From Istiophorus platypterus (lineage: Eukaryota; Chordata; Actinopteri; Istiophoriformes; Istiophoridae), in the NCBI GenBank assembly GCA_016859345.1, contig CM029122.1, positions 12,908,075-12,972,074 of the forward strand: a DNA stretch of 64,000 nucleotides, given 5' to 3'. This document shows, piece after piece, positions 35,592-48,800 of this stretch. Under the pieces are notes generated by a model. The model was not told the DNA's origin. It saw only the letters and a program-made list of their open reading frames with translations, and searched no databases. A program made the position numbers and the translations under genes. Within the stretch, counting starts at the first letter, position 1. Each line of letters opens with the position of its first letter.

Positions 35592-38500
35592 GTGGACTCA
35601 CTTCAAAGGTGTTTCTTGGCTCCGTTGGATGAAAAACGCAAACGTAAAGATTTCAAAATACTCGTCGGTGTTGGCCACTAAATCGTTCTACTGTACATTG
35701 CATACAAGTCTTCTCTATCATAGTATTACAATTGAATTATCTACAAAACATTAGGGATAAATTGGCTCTCTTCCAAAAATTGATTTTTCATTACATATTA
35801 CAAAAAGACTATGATTCAACACTAAAAAAGAAATAATTCAAACAGTGATACACTTTATATAGGCATCATTTGCATCATTAGGATTTTGATGTTTCATTTT
35901 GCTGGTTTGTGAGCAAGGTTGTCTCTCGTAATCTTCTCTCACTGTGTAATCATATTATCATGACTATCACTATTTTTTTAATTCCTGTAATATAATTCCC
36001 TGTGTGATGGTAAAGTCCCCGTGAATTCCTCTGTGGATGGAAAATGTATATGCTCCATATGCTCTGTGGCTACCGATGTCAAGGCAGAGTGATTAGGTGG
36101 AAGTGGAGTTTATGTAAGCAATGGTGAGCGCAAATCAGCCCCAGATCTCTCCGCAAGATGCTCGCACTCACTGAGCTCGCAGCACTTTACACAGAGCATT
36201 AGGATATGTGATATTAAGTAGAGGGCCATAAAACCTTGTCTAGACCCGTGTGGTTGACTACAAGTAATAGGGTAGAGTCAAATATATTTTCAAGTTTTCA
36301 ATGAAAGGCTGTTGAAAGTGTAATGATGTTAAAGTGCTGCCAGGGGAGTCCCAGCCTGATGTTTTATTGGCTGTTTACTTTATTGGAGGACTAGCCATGA
36401 ATCTAGGTAGCCTTTAGTAATAATGCCACAGCAAGGTTGAGCCCCTCAGTCTGCATGAGAGCTTTCATTAGCCAAACATTTGTTTCTCCATACTAAAAGC
36501 ACCCAGGACTATGTCTTTCCAGTTCAGTGGTGAAAATAGCAAACAGATGTGTGTTCCTGGAATTGTGTTTTTTTTTTATGATGTTTTATTTACAGTAAAA
36601 TGCAACATTTTACTCCTATAACAAAAAAATACAGGCCCCTATTTTGCTGCCATTGCTGCAAAGCTGTTTATGACGAGGGAATGAGTAAAATGAAACGAGC
36701 AGTTATGTTTAACGCACCAAACATTTGCTGCATTTGCTGAGTGTAATTAATTCTCATGGAATAACTGTACTGAAGCCCAGAGGAACCTGAGTTAATATCA
36801 CAGCCAACACGAAGTTCTGCTTGCATGGAAAGCTGTGTGATTGTTTACAAGTGTTTCAAAACCCCAGGGATAAAATAATCATTTTTCCCCACAATGCAGA
36901 ATACTCAGTTCCATAAATGTGGATGGGATGTTGGGCAATTTCTTTTTCATTTTCTCAGCTCACTAGCTGTTGGATACACTGCAATATGTGATAACTACAA
37001 TAGTAATATTTGGTGTATGAAACTAAATCCATTACAATGAGCATTTGCATAATACAGTAGTGTTGTTGAACAAATGAGGAATATGTAACGATCCAATCTG
37101 TGTGGGACAGAATGAACACTGCAAGTAAATATGTAATGATTTCCACATGGCTGCACATCTGACAAGAGGAAACAAAAGCCCTCACTGTGTCTTACGAATG
37201 ACCCTGATGATACAGTTGACAGTCCAGTCAGCACCAAACATATTAATGATCTCACTACAACTATTGGCAGGAAGAGCTGTAAATAAGGTAAGTGTCAGGT
37301 GTGCATCTTATGAAAACAATCAGAACAGTACACGAAAGCAGTAGAGTAAATACTAACTAGCTGTTTGTGCAAACTGACAGACCGGTGACTGATGGGGTTG
37401 CAAGGGAGTGGGCTCAGTAGATGGCACAGATCAGCCTGTTGAGGTCAGAAAGCAAAGCTCTCCCTGCAGTTGGCCCAGCTGATCTCCCAATTAAACAGGC
37501 CATTGACATCACACAACAGAGCAGACCATGGTGAGCCACCTCTGGATCACTCGCCAAGACATGTCACACACACCCTCTTAGCTTTCACCGCAAGCCCATT
37601 ATGGAAAAATACACACAGAAACACTCAACAGCAGTGCAGAAGAAATGGTCGCACCTAATTTTGTCTTTATATTCAGACAAAGCCACTGGAAACACTGAAG
37701 GTTCATCTCAGGAGTCATTGGCTCTCATGTTTGCCACATAATCTAGTTTCTGTCCAGGTCTCTACCGCTCAGGCAGCCCCTGTGGGGAGGGAGTAGCGAA
37801 ACCCTACAAAGGCTTCCTTGGCTATCAAATTTCTGGCTTCAAAATATAGAACCCCCAGTCAACATATCTATGACTATTATCTATCAATTAATGCATGTGT
37901 CTCCATTGTAGGGGTCCGCTGCCCTGCTAGCGGCCTGACCAGGCAGTGAACTCTTGCATTCTTCAAAAACACGGTCATCCAGCCTCTGTAATTTGTCATG
38001 TTAGAAGTTGACAGTAAAAGGTCATCCACTCCCATCGCTGGAGGCAAGAAAAAGCACCAGGATGAAAGTGTACGTTCAGACGATGGCTATTGCTGGGCTC
38101 TCCCTATTTGTATAAGACTGGGAAGACACGCAGACAGCTTTATCTAATCTAGGCCACCTATCTGTCTTATACTTTGCAGACTACCTGAAAGCAGAAATAA
38201 CAGCAGCTCCATTAAAAAAGCACTCCAGCTCCTAATAATACACCTATTAGATGCGTTAAACTTTACTGTCTAACAGGGCAATGTTTGTGAAGTGTGTGTG
38301 ACAATATTTATAATGTATGTAGAATGAGGCTTCTATGTGCATGAGTCACATGGTCTTCACTAAATCAAATAAAAATCAAATATCTCCAGGTTCAAGACGT
38401 GAACTTTTACAAGACAAGAAACAAAATATATCCCCCCTGAGACCAGTTTAAGTTGAAGACGGGACTATGTCACACAACTCATAGTGATCATATTCTCTGT

Positions 38501-38947
38501 AGATATCATGACATATCAGTAAGCTAACACGACCTTCCAGCAGCTGTATATCTTATATTGCAGTGTAGTTGCACATTTAGTTTAAGAGCCGAAAAGCTAT
38601 CCATTAAATTGGGCCACCTCTGACTCCGCTGCAAAGAGAGGGCAGGTCCGCCAACAGCTCATCCATCATGCACAATATCAATTGATTCCCCAACATAAAC
38701 AGAGCATCTTTGATATAAGGGACAGCTGGATTAGAGGAGTCACGGCAAAGGAAAAGCACTCATAGGCATCATGGGCGAATGGTCCAGCTCCTGTCTCTTG
38801 CCCTGTCCCCCTGAGACTGGCATGATTTAGCCAGGTCGCTTGCTTCCTACAATTATTTTAACACCATCAGAGCCTATATGACACTGTGGGTGGACTATAA
38901 TGACTCCCCCAGCTCATCTGTTGCCGAGTCTGGACAACTGTTAACCC
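35592..38947. other. Unique non-coding DNA
   Basis: No confirmed gene. One frame, from about 37137 to a TAA ending at 37285, is open and peptide-like, and is followed by an AAG/GTAAGTG donor-like site at 37288/37289. No good acceptor precedes it, so it is treated as chance. No transposon ends are seen. Confidence 0.5.
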
Positions 38948-39037
38948 CTGTGGTAAAATTAAGTACTGTACTTCAAGTACAGTACTTAAGCACAAATCTG
39001 AGGTTCTTGTACTTGACTTGAGTGTTTTGATTTTATG

Positions 39038-39088
39038 CTACTTTATACTTTTTATACTTTATACTTACTTATACTTTATACTTAAATA
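39038..39088. repeat. Short ACTTTATACTT tandem repeat
   Basis: Four or five imperfect copies of a (TATACTT)(TTTATACTT) unit lie inside the hAT-like MITE. This is a local expansion not found in the family consensus as I remember it. Confidence 0.7.
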
Positions 39089-39184
39089 TTGTACTTTTCT
39101 CTCCACTGCATTTGGTTGATTGCTGTAGTTAAGATTTTAAATTGAAATCTATGTATGCACACTGATCAGTGTGTATCTACAGTA

Positions 39185-39247
39185 TATATGCGCCATTCAG
39201 CCACAACACTGGTAATTGATTTTAATGTTGTGGCTGATGGGTGTATA
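39185..39247. mobile_element. Collapsed Tc1-like relic nested in hAT MITE
   Basis: Two inverted termini face each other with almost nothing between them: CATTCAGCCACAACA on the left and TGTTGTGGCTGATGG on the right, then GTGTATA. They match the TTTTAATGTTGTGGCTGATC terminal repeat of a well-known fish Tc1-like transposon. The whole 1.2-1.6 kb interior, including transposase, is absent, leaving a 63-bp near-palindrome inside the hAT-like element. Confidence 0.7.
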
Positions 39248-39580
39248 CATTCCATTGTTCAAGACAGGGCTGCAGGCTGGAACTAATGGATATTTGCATT
39301 ATCAATTAATCTCTAAATTATTATTTTTTATTTTTTTGTCCAACCAAATGATACCATACCACATACTGCAACCTCTAAAATGATCACACAGGTGAAACAA
39401 CGCCTCTTTAACATACTTTCACCAAAAACGGATCATCATAACCGTTACAAAGGTAGGACATTGAATGTCTATTGTATTAGACTGCATTAGTTTTAGCAAG
39501 GTAGTCTTAATAAACTGAGAACTTTGAGTATATTACAACTTTTACTCAAGTAAAAGATGTGAATACTTCTCCCACTACTG

Positions 39581-42243
39581 TTAAAAAGGGCATATGTTTC
39601 AGTCACTATGACAGATATAAAGTGGGGCATTATCTATATTTGAGGAGACGTAAGCACTCGGGAGCTGTGGCTGAAATTGTTAAAAAGACGAGAGTCCTCC
39701 AATCACAAATATAACTGTAGTAATAAGCAGGAAGAGGTGGAGAGACAGACAGGTTTGGGGGCAGCTTTGTCATCATAACCAAATCATTGCACATATACCT
39801 TTAACTCACGAAAGCAGCAAATGAAACAAAAGCATTTGGTCATTGCTGGAGAATTACTGTACAGCTTTCAATCAAAGTGATCAATATTATAATGTAATTT
39901 TCATGGTCAGCATCTGTATTTTCACACTGTACTCTGGCCATTACCTTCACACTCTGCAGCCCCAAATCCAATGCAAATATCTTTAAATTATTGAAATATG
40001 TGAAATATGTTAATGTTTTATTAATTATTCACTGATAATCCTCTTGAACATGATATGGAGCAATTCCGTCAAGCTACATTGAAATATTATTAATTATCAT
40101 GTTTTAATTTTTACCCAAGTGGCTCCCCTATCTCGACTTACATTACCCTCTTCTGCTCTTTCATGCAGCATTAGAGAGGAATCATTAGTGAAGACCAGTG
40201 GGAAGGCTGCCTTCACCGGAGCAAACGAAAGTCGTAAAGCAGCACTACTCATCGCATGGACATTACACGTTGACCATCCCAATCCCTCAGCCACTGCAAT
40301 TGGCTGACAGTGTGCAGCAATGACATGGGAAAGCACAGGCTCTTCAAACTCAATTTAGTCCAGCATTAATTATTCCTCTAAGTATTCCATGTCCCTGTTA
40401 ATATTGAAATTCATAAATGTATAAGGTTAGGGGCGAGCATGTTGTGGTACACTTACCAATGCGATGATACAATTCCCGTTTGATCATAGCTACCTAATTA
40501 AGACTAGCGAGCTGTGTGCTGCAAGACTCATATATCTTTGTTATACCAGACAAATGCTCCCCTTGGTTTACGACCAGAGCATGTTCAGAGTTTTTTGTTG
40601 AGTGAAACTTCCATTAACTTTCATTTAAAATTCACTTGCTACTGTATAAGGAACTACCATACCTCCATGCCCATCTATATCTCGATATGCTGGACAAAAA
40701 TGAATTACCTGTGGCGCTAAATTGAATTTGTTGCAGCACAGCCTCAAATGCTCAGAATGTTTGGTGCCATAAGTGGATTAAAATCTCTCCATGATGTAAA
40801 AATATTCAATACAACTAGTGGGTTGCTCTGTTTAGAGCAAAATACTGCACTGCTGATGCACTTTATTTCTGTCAGCTAAGGTGAGAAGGGTTCAGATTTT
40901 CTTGCCTTAGGGCCCTGTTGTTCATTTGAACCCTTGGCCTTTGGTCCTGGGTTCAGAAGTGCAGACTGTTCTCCATCTCAGACATCCACAGCATTTCTCT
41001 GTATGCAAATGAGATGATCACATGTATTATTTAACTTATCACCATACTTGCATAATAATTAAAATGGTGGGCAGGCTATAGGTTTAGAGCCTAGATCCAA
41101 ATGATTTCAAAATTGTAATAAGTTTTAAAACATGGTTTTCATCATGGTAAGTCTGTTCAGGAGAATAATCAGCAAGCGGTTACAATGAGCCTTAGCTGGT
41201 CCCAAACACACATCAGTCAATGCTGCTGTTATTTATAGCATAATGCAGCTGGTTCCTTTCACATGACCCTCTTTAAACTGGTTGAACTTGATGACACAGA
41301 AGCTATGAGTCAGAGCTGAAGTTGAGTCAGCTCTAGTTGTCTGGTCAGAGCTACAAGCAGATTACATTGTGCACGACAAAGAATTCAGCTGAATAAATTA
41401 CAGTACTCCTTCATTCCCAGGTCTGTTGGTATGTTTAGGTTTTGTAAAGATCCTCAGTAGGCATGGGGTAACGTTGCATCAGGATTTGATGTAATACAAC
41501 CAGAGATTATGTTTTACGACCTGTTCACCTATGTAGGTCAAACACTGAATGTGGAAGCAAGAGATGAAATGGACTGCAGCTACGACTCCCACATCTCATT
41601 GACCCAACCCTCCACCACACTTCACTTCTTGTGTACAACTGAGTGCAACACTATGAATGCCTTCCGGGAAAAACTGTCTGAAAGTGTTGGCCATTATCCC
41701 CATATTTAATCGAATAATCGCATCTTGCCCCTGTCTGTGACGAAAGGCTTTTCTACCGATTGTAGTAGGACGATATATCGTATGAGCCAGTTGGCTTAAA
41801 GCGTACTTCCCCTCTAATCTAAACAAACACATATTTTGAGTCACTCATTAATAGCGCTCTGTTTCATGGTCTTACTTTGTGGATGGCTTACGTTCATGCA
41901 AGATTCTACTTTAGGCATTAAAATGTTACTCCTGCATTGAATCTTTTTATCTCCAGTAAATGGGAAGGGAAAGATTCGAATAAGGTACAAAAGAAATGTT
42001 GAATCCTTTTCCTTCTGTGCAGTCTGTGGGGATCCTATTCTGCAATAATGGTGTTGGGCTTGTGACATTCAGTGCTGATAGAGGACATCATTTCACAGGA
42101 GACCTCACAGAGCAGCTAGACCAGGAAGAATGTGGCCAGATGGAACTGGGCTGAATTGTTAACATTTCCCTGTTGACTAGCCCGCTAAGCAAGTTCTACA
42201 ATGCAGGCTGATTTTCACATTCAGGAGGCAAAACACATGATAT
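39581..42243. other. Unique non-coding DNA
   Basis: No gene, transposon end or long simple repeat is seen. The paired frames at 40097-40336 overlap on opposite strands and look like composition artefacts. Confidence 0.5.
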
Positions 42244-42283
42244 GCACACAAACACACACACACAAACACACACACACACACAA

Positions 42284-42342
<59 letters not shown>

Positions 42343-42431
42343 AATACATTCACACAAAAACACACACACACACACACACAGACAAATACATACACACAAA
42401 AACATACACACGCACAGACAAATACATACAG

Positions 42432-42491
<60 letters not shown>

Positions 42492-42496
42492 ACAGA
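42244..42496. repeat. Compound (CA)n microsatellite
   Basis: About 250 bp of CA repeat with a higher-order pattern. The interruption ACAGACAAATACA recurs at about 42336, 42378 and 42414, each copy followed by CACA stretches with AAAAACA. This implies duplication of a roughly 35-45 bp unit inside the array. Frames up to 114 codons on both strands encode only Cys/Val or Thr/His runs and are not genes. Confidence 0.95.
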
Positions 42497-44149
42497 CCTC
42501 CCAAAAACGCACTAAAACCAAAACTAAAGTGAGTACACAGAACCTCCTGAGTGCCTCATCTTAGAGGGAGAAGACAAAGGTGAGGACTGGCTGTAATAAA
42601 GCCGTATGCCCGCTGTTAAGAAATGAAATGTAAAGCCATCACCGTGATCCATCTTCATTAAACAATTTCCCCTCTCCCTTGCTTGCGAGGGTATCGGTTT
42701 CAAGGGGTCAGGTGCTATTTCTCCTCCTCCTGGGTGTCGGCATGTGTTTAAATATACTGTAGAGTGCAGCACCAGTGCAGTGTAGCGAAGCAGAGGAATG
42801 GGAGGCCATTGGTCCAGTGCCGATTGGCTGCCATTCAAGGTTACTCTTGGAGGGTTTCCCATCACCCCCCTCTAAGTGATACATTGCAATCTGACAAATG
42901 CAAACTGTGACATTTAGGAAAGCACTGGGAGAATAACTACTGTTGTGTTGTTAATATGGGCTCCTCACTGCCAGACTGGATTGTTGGGCAGGTAGCTCTA
43001 TGAGCCTGATGTCCGTTATACAGCATGCTTATTTCATAATTGAAGTGCATGCGCTTTTCTATTTTTTTCAATATACTTCCTTAATGTTAATAATTTTTTT
43101 TTTAATTTTTTATGGCAGAGGCATTACCTATTGGAGAAATGTAAGCTAGTACATGATAAATATATTGGGAACTACAGTATAACGTTAAAAGACAAAGCGC
43201 TGTGCAGGTTCTGCACACTTGACTGTAATTACACATCAAATCTCATCAACAACTGGCTTTAACATCTGTGAATGCAACAGAGTATTTGTTTTGGTTGCAA
43301 AGTTCATGGTCTGCTTATAACACAGGGAGCTTGTGATGAGTGTGAAAACTAGATTAATTAGGAGCATCTAAGCAGATCATAAGAAAAAAAGTATTGTTTT
43401 TCTCTAGGTAAAGACAACTGTGTGTGAAAAGATCAGATGTTGTTTTGACAAAGTAATTACGTGATTTATGCTCTTTTTACTGATCTAAGTCAGGGATGGC
43501 CTCTCTATTTTTGCTGATTCACAGGGAAAATACACTAGGACAGATCAGATGAATTGCCTTTTTCTCAAAGTCCTGTTTGTCTAAATAAGAACTCTGTGAT
43601 CAATCTTCAGTCTTTCAGTTAGTTTATTGTCGTGACTGGCTCCTCGTTGTCTGAGTAATCGCTAGGCATTTTCAGATAGCTGATTACCTCCTCACTGCGG
43701 GGCAAATCTGTTATAATTTGAGTGAGCAGGTGCACATCTCACTGCCTTGTGCAGCCAAAATAAACACTGAAGATAAAACCTGTACACTCTTTAAAATCTG
43801 AGGGTTATTCTGTTTGCAGTTCAATTTGTGATTTGACAAAAACATAAAATATACGGCAGCAAATTCATATTGTAGTTTTGCTGAAGAAATGGCAGAAAGC
43901 AAGAGGGAACTAGAGGACTCATGGGAGCAGTTTCTCTCATTCTGTTCCCAAATGCACTGAGCTGTTCCCCATGTATGGTTGCAAGGCATACATTAATTAT
44001 AGTGCTCACAGGAATTGCTCCACTGCTATTGTCACCGAATTACTGCCTTTCGCTACAGATCAGCTTCCTCTTCTTTAATGTGCCATTTAATGCAGTTTCT
44101 CTTAATCCAGTTCATAGATAGAGGTGAATGGAAATGGTCCTGTGTGTGT

Positions 44150-44280
44150 GTTTTATGCAAATTGCAAGACGAGGTGATTAATTTATAATGGGTTTCAGTG
44201 CAATTGAAGGCAGCGGGAACTGATCAAGGGCAAGGACATTATAGAATGGTACAGGCTGCATAGGGGTGGCTCTGCTTGTT
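44150..44280. promoter_or_regulatory. Candidate regulatory patch with octamer
   Basis: A perfect POU octamer ATGCAAAT at 44155-44162 is followed by GGTGATTAATTTATAATGG, a cluster of homeodomain cores. It is non-repetitive and non-coding. Inference from motif content only. Confidence 0.2.
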
Positions 44281-45097
44281 CTGCACTGTACCACAGCATG
44301 ACAGTATCTCATTACATCTAGACAAAACACCTCCCCCATTGATAATGAGCATTTTTCATGAGGAGGGACCGTTTTCATCTCTTGTTTTTTCCTGTGCTGG
44401 CCTGCACATCATTCTTCATCTAGCTAAATCATGTATTGATCCAGCACTATGTCTCATATTCATGCACTATAATACGTTGTGTACTGTGCAAGCAATGTGC
44501 CTGGGCCTCTTGAAGATCTTCATGTTTTCTATGGATGCTACACCTGAACTGCAATGCATCACCATCCCCGATTTATTAACAATAGTCTTCATATTGGCTA
44601 ACTAAAATGTTTTTCATACTGAGGCTGGGAAGCTCTTTGAAAATAAACCAAACACTCAAGCACATACACTAACATTGTTTCCTCTCAGAGTCTCTTTCAT
44701 GCTCTTGCGTGCGTGCAGCTGCCACTGTTAATGGAAATTGCATAGAAAACTGAATGTAATTCCCTTGCCTGGGGAAACACAACTTGAAAACTATTTATAT
44801 GTTTATATGCCATTCACTGCTGATTGTGAACTGCTGAGCAGGCCCAGACAGAACCAGCAATGTCTGCTGTGATTTTAGCTTTTCTCTAATGGTGTCATAA
44901 TATGTTTTTTGAACTATTCAGAGGCCCCTTTGTCTGAAAATCACTGGCTCTATCGGTCTCATTTTTAATTAAGAATCCCAGTAAAGTATATAAAGAATCC
45001 GATGCTACAGTTAGTAATTCTTCCTCACAATTAGGCAAGCATAAGATATACAGTATGTTAGAATTTAGATTAAAATAGCTTTTTATGATTGTTCTGC

Positions 45098-45114
45098 AAA
45101 AAAAAAAAAAAAAA
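45098..45114. repeat. Poly-A run
   Basis: Seventeen A in a row, with no upstream AATAAA or target duplication that would mark a retroposon tail. Confidence 0.85.
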
Positions 45115-45787
45115 TCTTTATGGTCATTTTATAACTTAAAGCACTGAAGAGGAAAAGAAGAGTCAGCTTGTTCTTCCCAATGCCATTAAAACATGATTAT
45201 TTTAATATCACATATGACCTGGTGGCTATCTGTCCCTGCTGCTTCTCATGAGTTCCTGATAATAAACATTTACCAGTACTTCAACGACAGTGAGACAGTG
45301 GCATTCCTTTAAGTGTAACTTCGAGCAGTGTAACATGGCTGCTCCACGAAAAAATGAGCATTGACCATTTTTAGATGTGTTTTAATATCAGATTGGCCAG
45401 ATGTTTTTTTTTGTTTGTTTGTACACATCTTTAAATGCCAATGCAAAAGCTCTACATTTTAAAATCACAATGTGATTCATTCCACCATCCTCCCTGGTTG
45501 CTGTTTGGGGAAAACATACGTCATATACTTTTTACTGAAGAGAGCAGGAGCCCTGAACAGCCCAAGAGGCTTAGCAGAGAGACACAAAGCAGCAGTGGCA
45601 CCATTCATACCTTCAAGTGACAGAGTGCTGATGATTATAGCAAGGACAATGCCCTGCATGTGTCAAACAATTGGCAAATAATTTATGTCATTTTTTTCCA
45701 CAGTTATTTCCACGGAGGGCACTAACTGTGTTGCCAATATCAAACCTCCTGCAGAGGAGAGGCGAAAAAAAGGGGCGTGCTAGAAAA

Positions 45788-45846
45788 GACTGATGGAGGG
45801 AGAGAGGAAGAGGGAGCAAGAGGAGTGGATTGGGGGAGGGGAATAA
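45788..45846. repeat. Polypurine tract
   Basis: A nearly pure G/A stretch on the + strand (GGGAGAGAGGAAGAGGGAGC and similar). Low complexity; the Ser/Pro/Leu-rich minus-strand frame here reflects it. Confidence 0.7.
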
Positions 45847-48800
45847 GTGCCAGGCTCAGCTTTTTCCTGACTGAAGATGCACAACCATCTGTGAGGAGAC
45901 AAACACACGTATGGCCATCATTTGTCCAACATCTTACGTGATGTGAAGGCTTTTCACTCGCCATGCCAACCTGTGTGGCAGATGATGTATGTGTTTCTTC
46001 AGTCCCGTGATTACTAGCATGGAGCTGCAGAGCAATGCTCTTCACCTCATCAGTTCCACAGGCTGCGCTCCAAGGTGGGTGAGGGATTCGCTGCAAGATG
46101 GCTTCTGACACACAGCACAACCAAGGCGTACCAGCATGAATATTATACAGTGCATTTCACCACAGCCACCCACTGTGAACAGATCAATCGAGGTGGATGA
46201 GGTGAATTAGAATTTTAATAGAGTGCCTAGGTGCAGTAATTAAAAAGAATGATTATATTTTCCCTAAATGTATGAAAAAGTGGACGGTCCATTGGGGTGG
46301 TGCTAGCTGCTTTGGTGTTATATATTGTGTACAATGCCTTTTCGTTTCTCATATGTGCTTTGAAGGAAATGTTTAAGTAACTCTGGAATTACGAAAAATA
46401 TAATGATGTATACCCATATTATTTTCTTTCTTCATCATAATTTTCTTTCATATAGTGATGGTTAACATTTCTTTTTAAATCAAACAATGTTCAGAAAAAT
46501 AATTCTTTGTTTATCTCCCATGCAAACAGCTTACTTGAATGTATATGATATTTGTGACTGTTCCTCAGTAGGCCATTAATCACTACCAGGATTTAAGCAA
46601 GTATTATTAAGTTATACTTAATTTGGAAAATTAAGCCCATTGCTCCTTTTGGTCTATAATATTCTTTCATGGCTGGTAAGCGATGCATAACAGGTGTATA
46701 CAGTATATGTGTGATAAGGCACAATCGTAAAGATAAATACAAAGATGGGAAAGACAGTGGCAGAGGAAGCCAAGACAACAGTATGATGAATTCAGACAAG
46801 CTCAGAGAAGAGGGTAATAATTGTTGTGGGAGCCATGGGACCAATACGCTCTACGAGAGAAAGGTAACAAACCAGCTAAACATTAGAGGTGAATCACAGT
46901 GGAGGCTGCTGCTGCAATCTAGTTTCCATATATGAGGCCATATGAGACTCACCTCACAAGCTTTAGGTTTTCAGCCCCATTCACCTGGTTCCAGCTTAGA
47001 AAGCCAGGGATTCCATCGTAACATATTTTAAATCAAATCCATGCCTTTAAAATTTTTTAGGTAACGTTTTCTGTTGATACCCTTTTTGTATCACCTTTAA
47101 TGGTGATATTTAAAAATATATATCCTGAATTTTTTTCTTTTTTTTTACTCATCCAAAAACCTCAATTATATTGCTGAGACAGTGTGACCAGACAGATCTT
47201 CTAATAGAAAAGGACTTTTTCTAAGTTGAGCAGCAGGGCAGGAAGGATGATATTGCTTTAAAGTTCACTACACATCCAGTCAAGTGAGCTTAGTCTCAAT
47301 TAGAGGACCATGGGCTGTCTGTCAACAAAAATATCTCCATTGTTCGTTGGCTTCATCCAGAGAGGGAGAGAGAGCAATGTTTTTCTAGGGTGACCTGGGC
47401 AACTATGCTGTGTCAACTGGTGTCAGGCTACAAGTGCAATATACCAGCTTGCCCGCAGGCTAAACCCCAAATGAGGCCCCCTGTGTCCCAAACAACACAA
47501 CTAAAGATAAGGTTCCGAGTCTCCTCCTCGAAAGATTTTTGGTTGAAATGGCCAGAAGAGGTGACACAGCCATGGTGACTGGACAGAAAATCAGTGAGCC
47601 CAACTCTGTTGTCCCGTATGGCAGCAGATCATAGTTGAAGTGGAGAGCATGCATTACCATAGGGATGCAGAAAAGACACTTGGAGGCATATCCTTGTCAG
47701 GCTGCTCTAACACTAGGAGTACATCATCTGAAATGATAATCTTCTAATTCGCAACAATGCTCGGGATTCGCTCTCTTGTTCCTCCGGGGCAGAAGTTGAT
47801 GGCTCTCCTCTAATGGGACCCCGTGCCACACAGGAAGCATTGTCTCTCATCAAAGAAGAGGAAGTCCTTGGCTGCTGTCGCTACATCAGGCCCCTCGGAG
47901 TGCATGTTATAGACGATGCAGCATCTTTCATGTTCCAGTTAGGGGGAAAGAGGAACAAGTGAACAACTCAACCTTTAACCCTCACATGGCTTTTCAGGGC
48001 ATGTGGTGATTTGTCTAAAGTTTATGCCCTCAGAAACGATGACCAATCACCAATTCACTGTCCGGGGCAGCAGTCCATAAGGAATTCTTTTACTTGAATT
48101 TGGAATTGGGTAGATTTTCAGAGGGTGTAATTAATTTACCATGAACAATGCAAGTTCTTTTTTTCTTTTTTTTTGCCTTTTGGAAACAAACCAGGCCATC
48201 CAGTTCAGTGGCTCTCAAAATGGGACGCAGGAAAAACTCATTAGGTTTCCCCTCACCTCCCTCAGTCGTGGTTGAGCTACAGCAGGTTAAGTGTCACTCA
48301 GAAATTAGCGTTCTCCTGGTAGAGCAGTGGACGCCACATCAGCTGCTACCATTTTTGTAACTACATTAAACAAACCCTCTGAAGGCCTCAATGATGCATG
48401 CAATCTTAATTTTTATTACAGCAATTTATTATATACTCCCCAAGCTTATGACAGCCCCGACTGTCATTAACAGATTAATTATAATTTCCCCTGCGCTCAG
48501 AGTTAAAGAGAAATGTGAACACATACAGGCGCCCCTTAAAAACAATGAGAGTTGGGTGACTATGTTTCATCATACCAGTGGCTTTACCCTTCACCCCTCC
48601 TGATAGTACATAAAATAAAGTAACCAGGGCACTGAGGTCCTTTCTGCAGCCACTGTGCATAAGAAAGCACTTAGACGCAACTTACGCACTTTAAAGGACG
48701 GGGAATCTCCACCAATTCATCATGTGACAAGAAACTCAAAGAGGACAGACATGAAAGCTGCCCTTTGGTTCCACCTCCTACGTGTTATTGTCCAAAAAAA

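Larger units (their letters stand above)
38948..39580. mobile_element. hAT-like MITE ('ACTTAAGTA' family), interrupted
   Basis: The left end, CTGTGGTAAAATTAAGTACT, is followed by TACAGTACTTAAGCAC, TTGTACTTGACTTGAGT and GCTACTTTATACTTTT. The right end contains TTTTACTCAAGTAAAAGATG and TGAATACTTCTCCCACTACTG. These match in order both ends of an abundant fish non-autonomous hAT element I recall, with CAGTGGTGGAA ends and ACTTAAGTAC and TTTACTTAAGTAAAAG internal signatures. Flanks TTAACCCC and TTAAAAAG may be a badly decayed 8-bp target duplication. The middle is interrupted by a second element at 39185-39247. Confidence 0.75.

Noticed and set aside
42336..42440. Spaced repeats as a CRISPR-like array
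   Set aside because: The repeats are low-complexity CA variants with no unique spacers in a vertebrate-type sequence.
42177..42521. Several 96-114-codon frames on both strands
   Set aside because: They encode only Cys-Val or Thr-His alternations from the CA array.
42524..42865. 113-codon minus-strand frame
   Set aside because: No family resemblance, no signal or membrane segment, and no splice context; consistent with chance.
45098..45114. Poly-A run as a retroposed pseudogene tail
   Set aside because: No AATAAA at the right distance, no target duplication and no gene-like sequence upstream.
45740..46120. 126-codon minus-strand frame
   Set aside because: Compositionally skewed Ser/Pro/Leu C-terminus from a polypurine tract, no domain, no supporting splice sites.
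46953..46997. Minus-strand mini-exon ending at GAG/GTGAGTC
   Set aside because: The acceptor (TGGCTTTCTAAG) is mediocre and no companion exons are visible; kept below the threshold used for the two + strand candidates.
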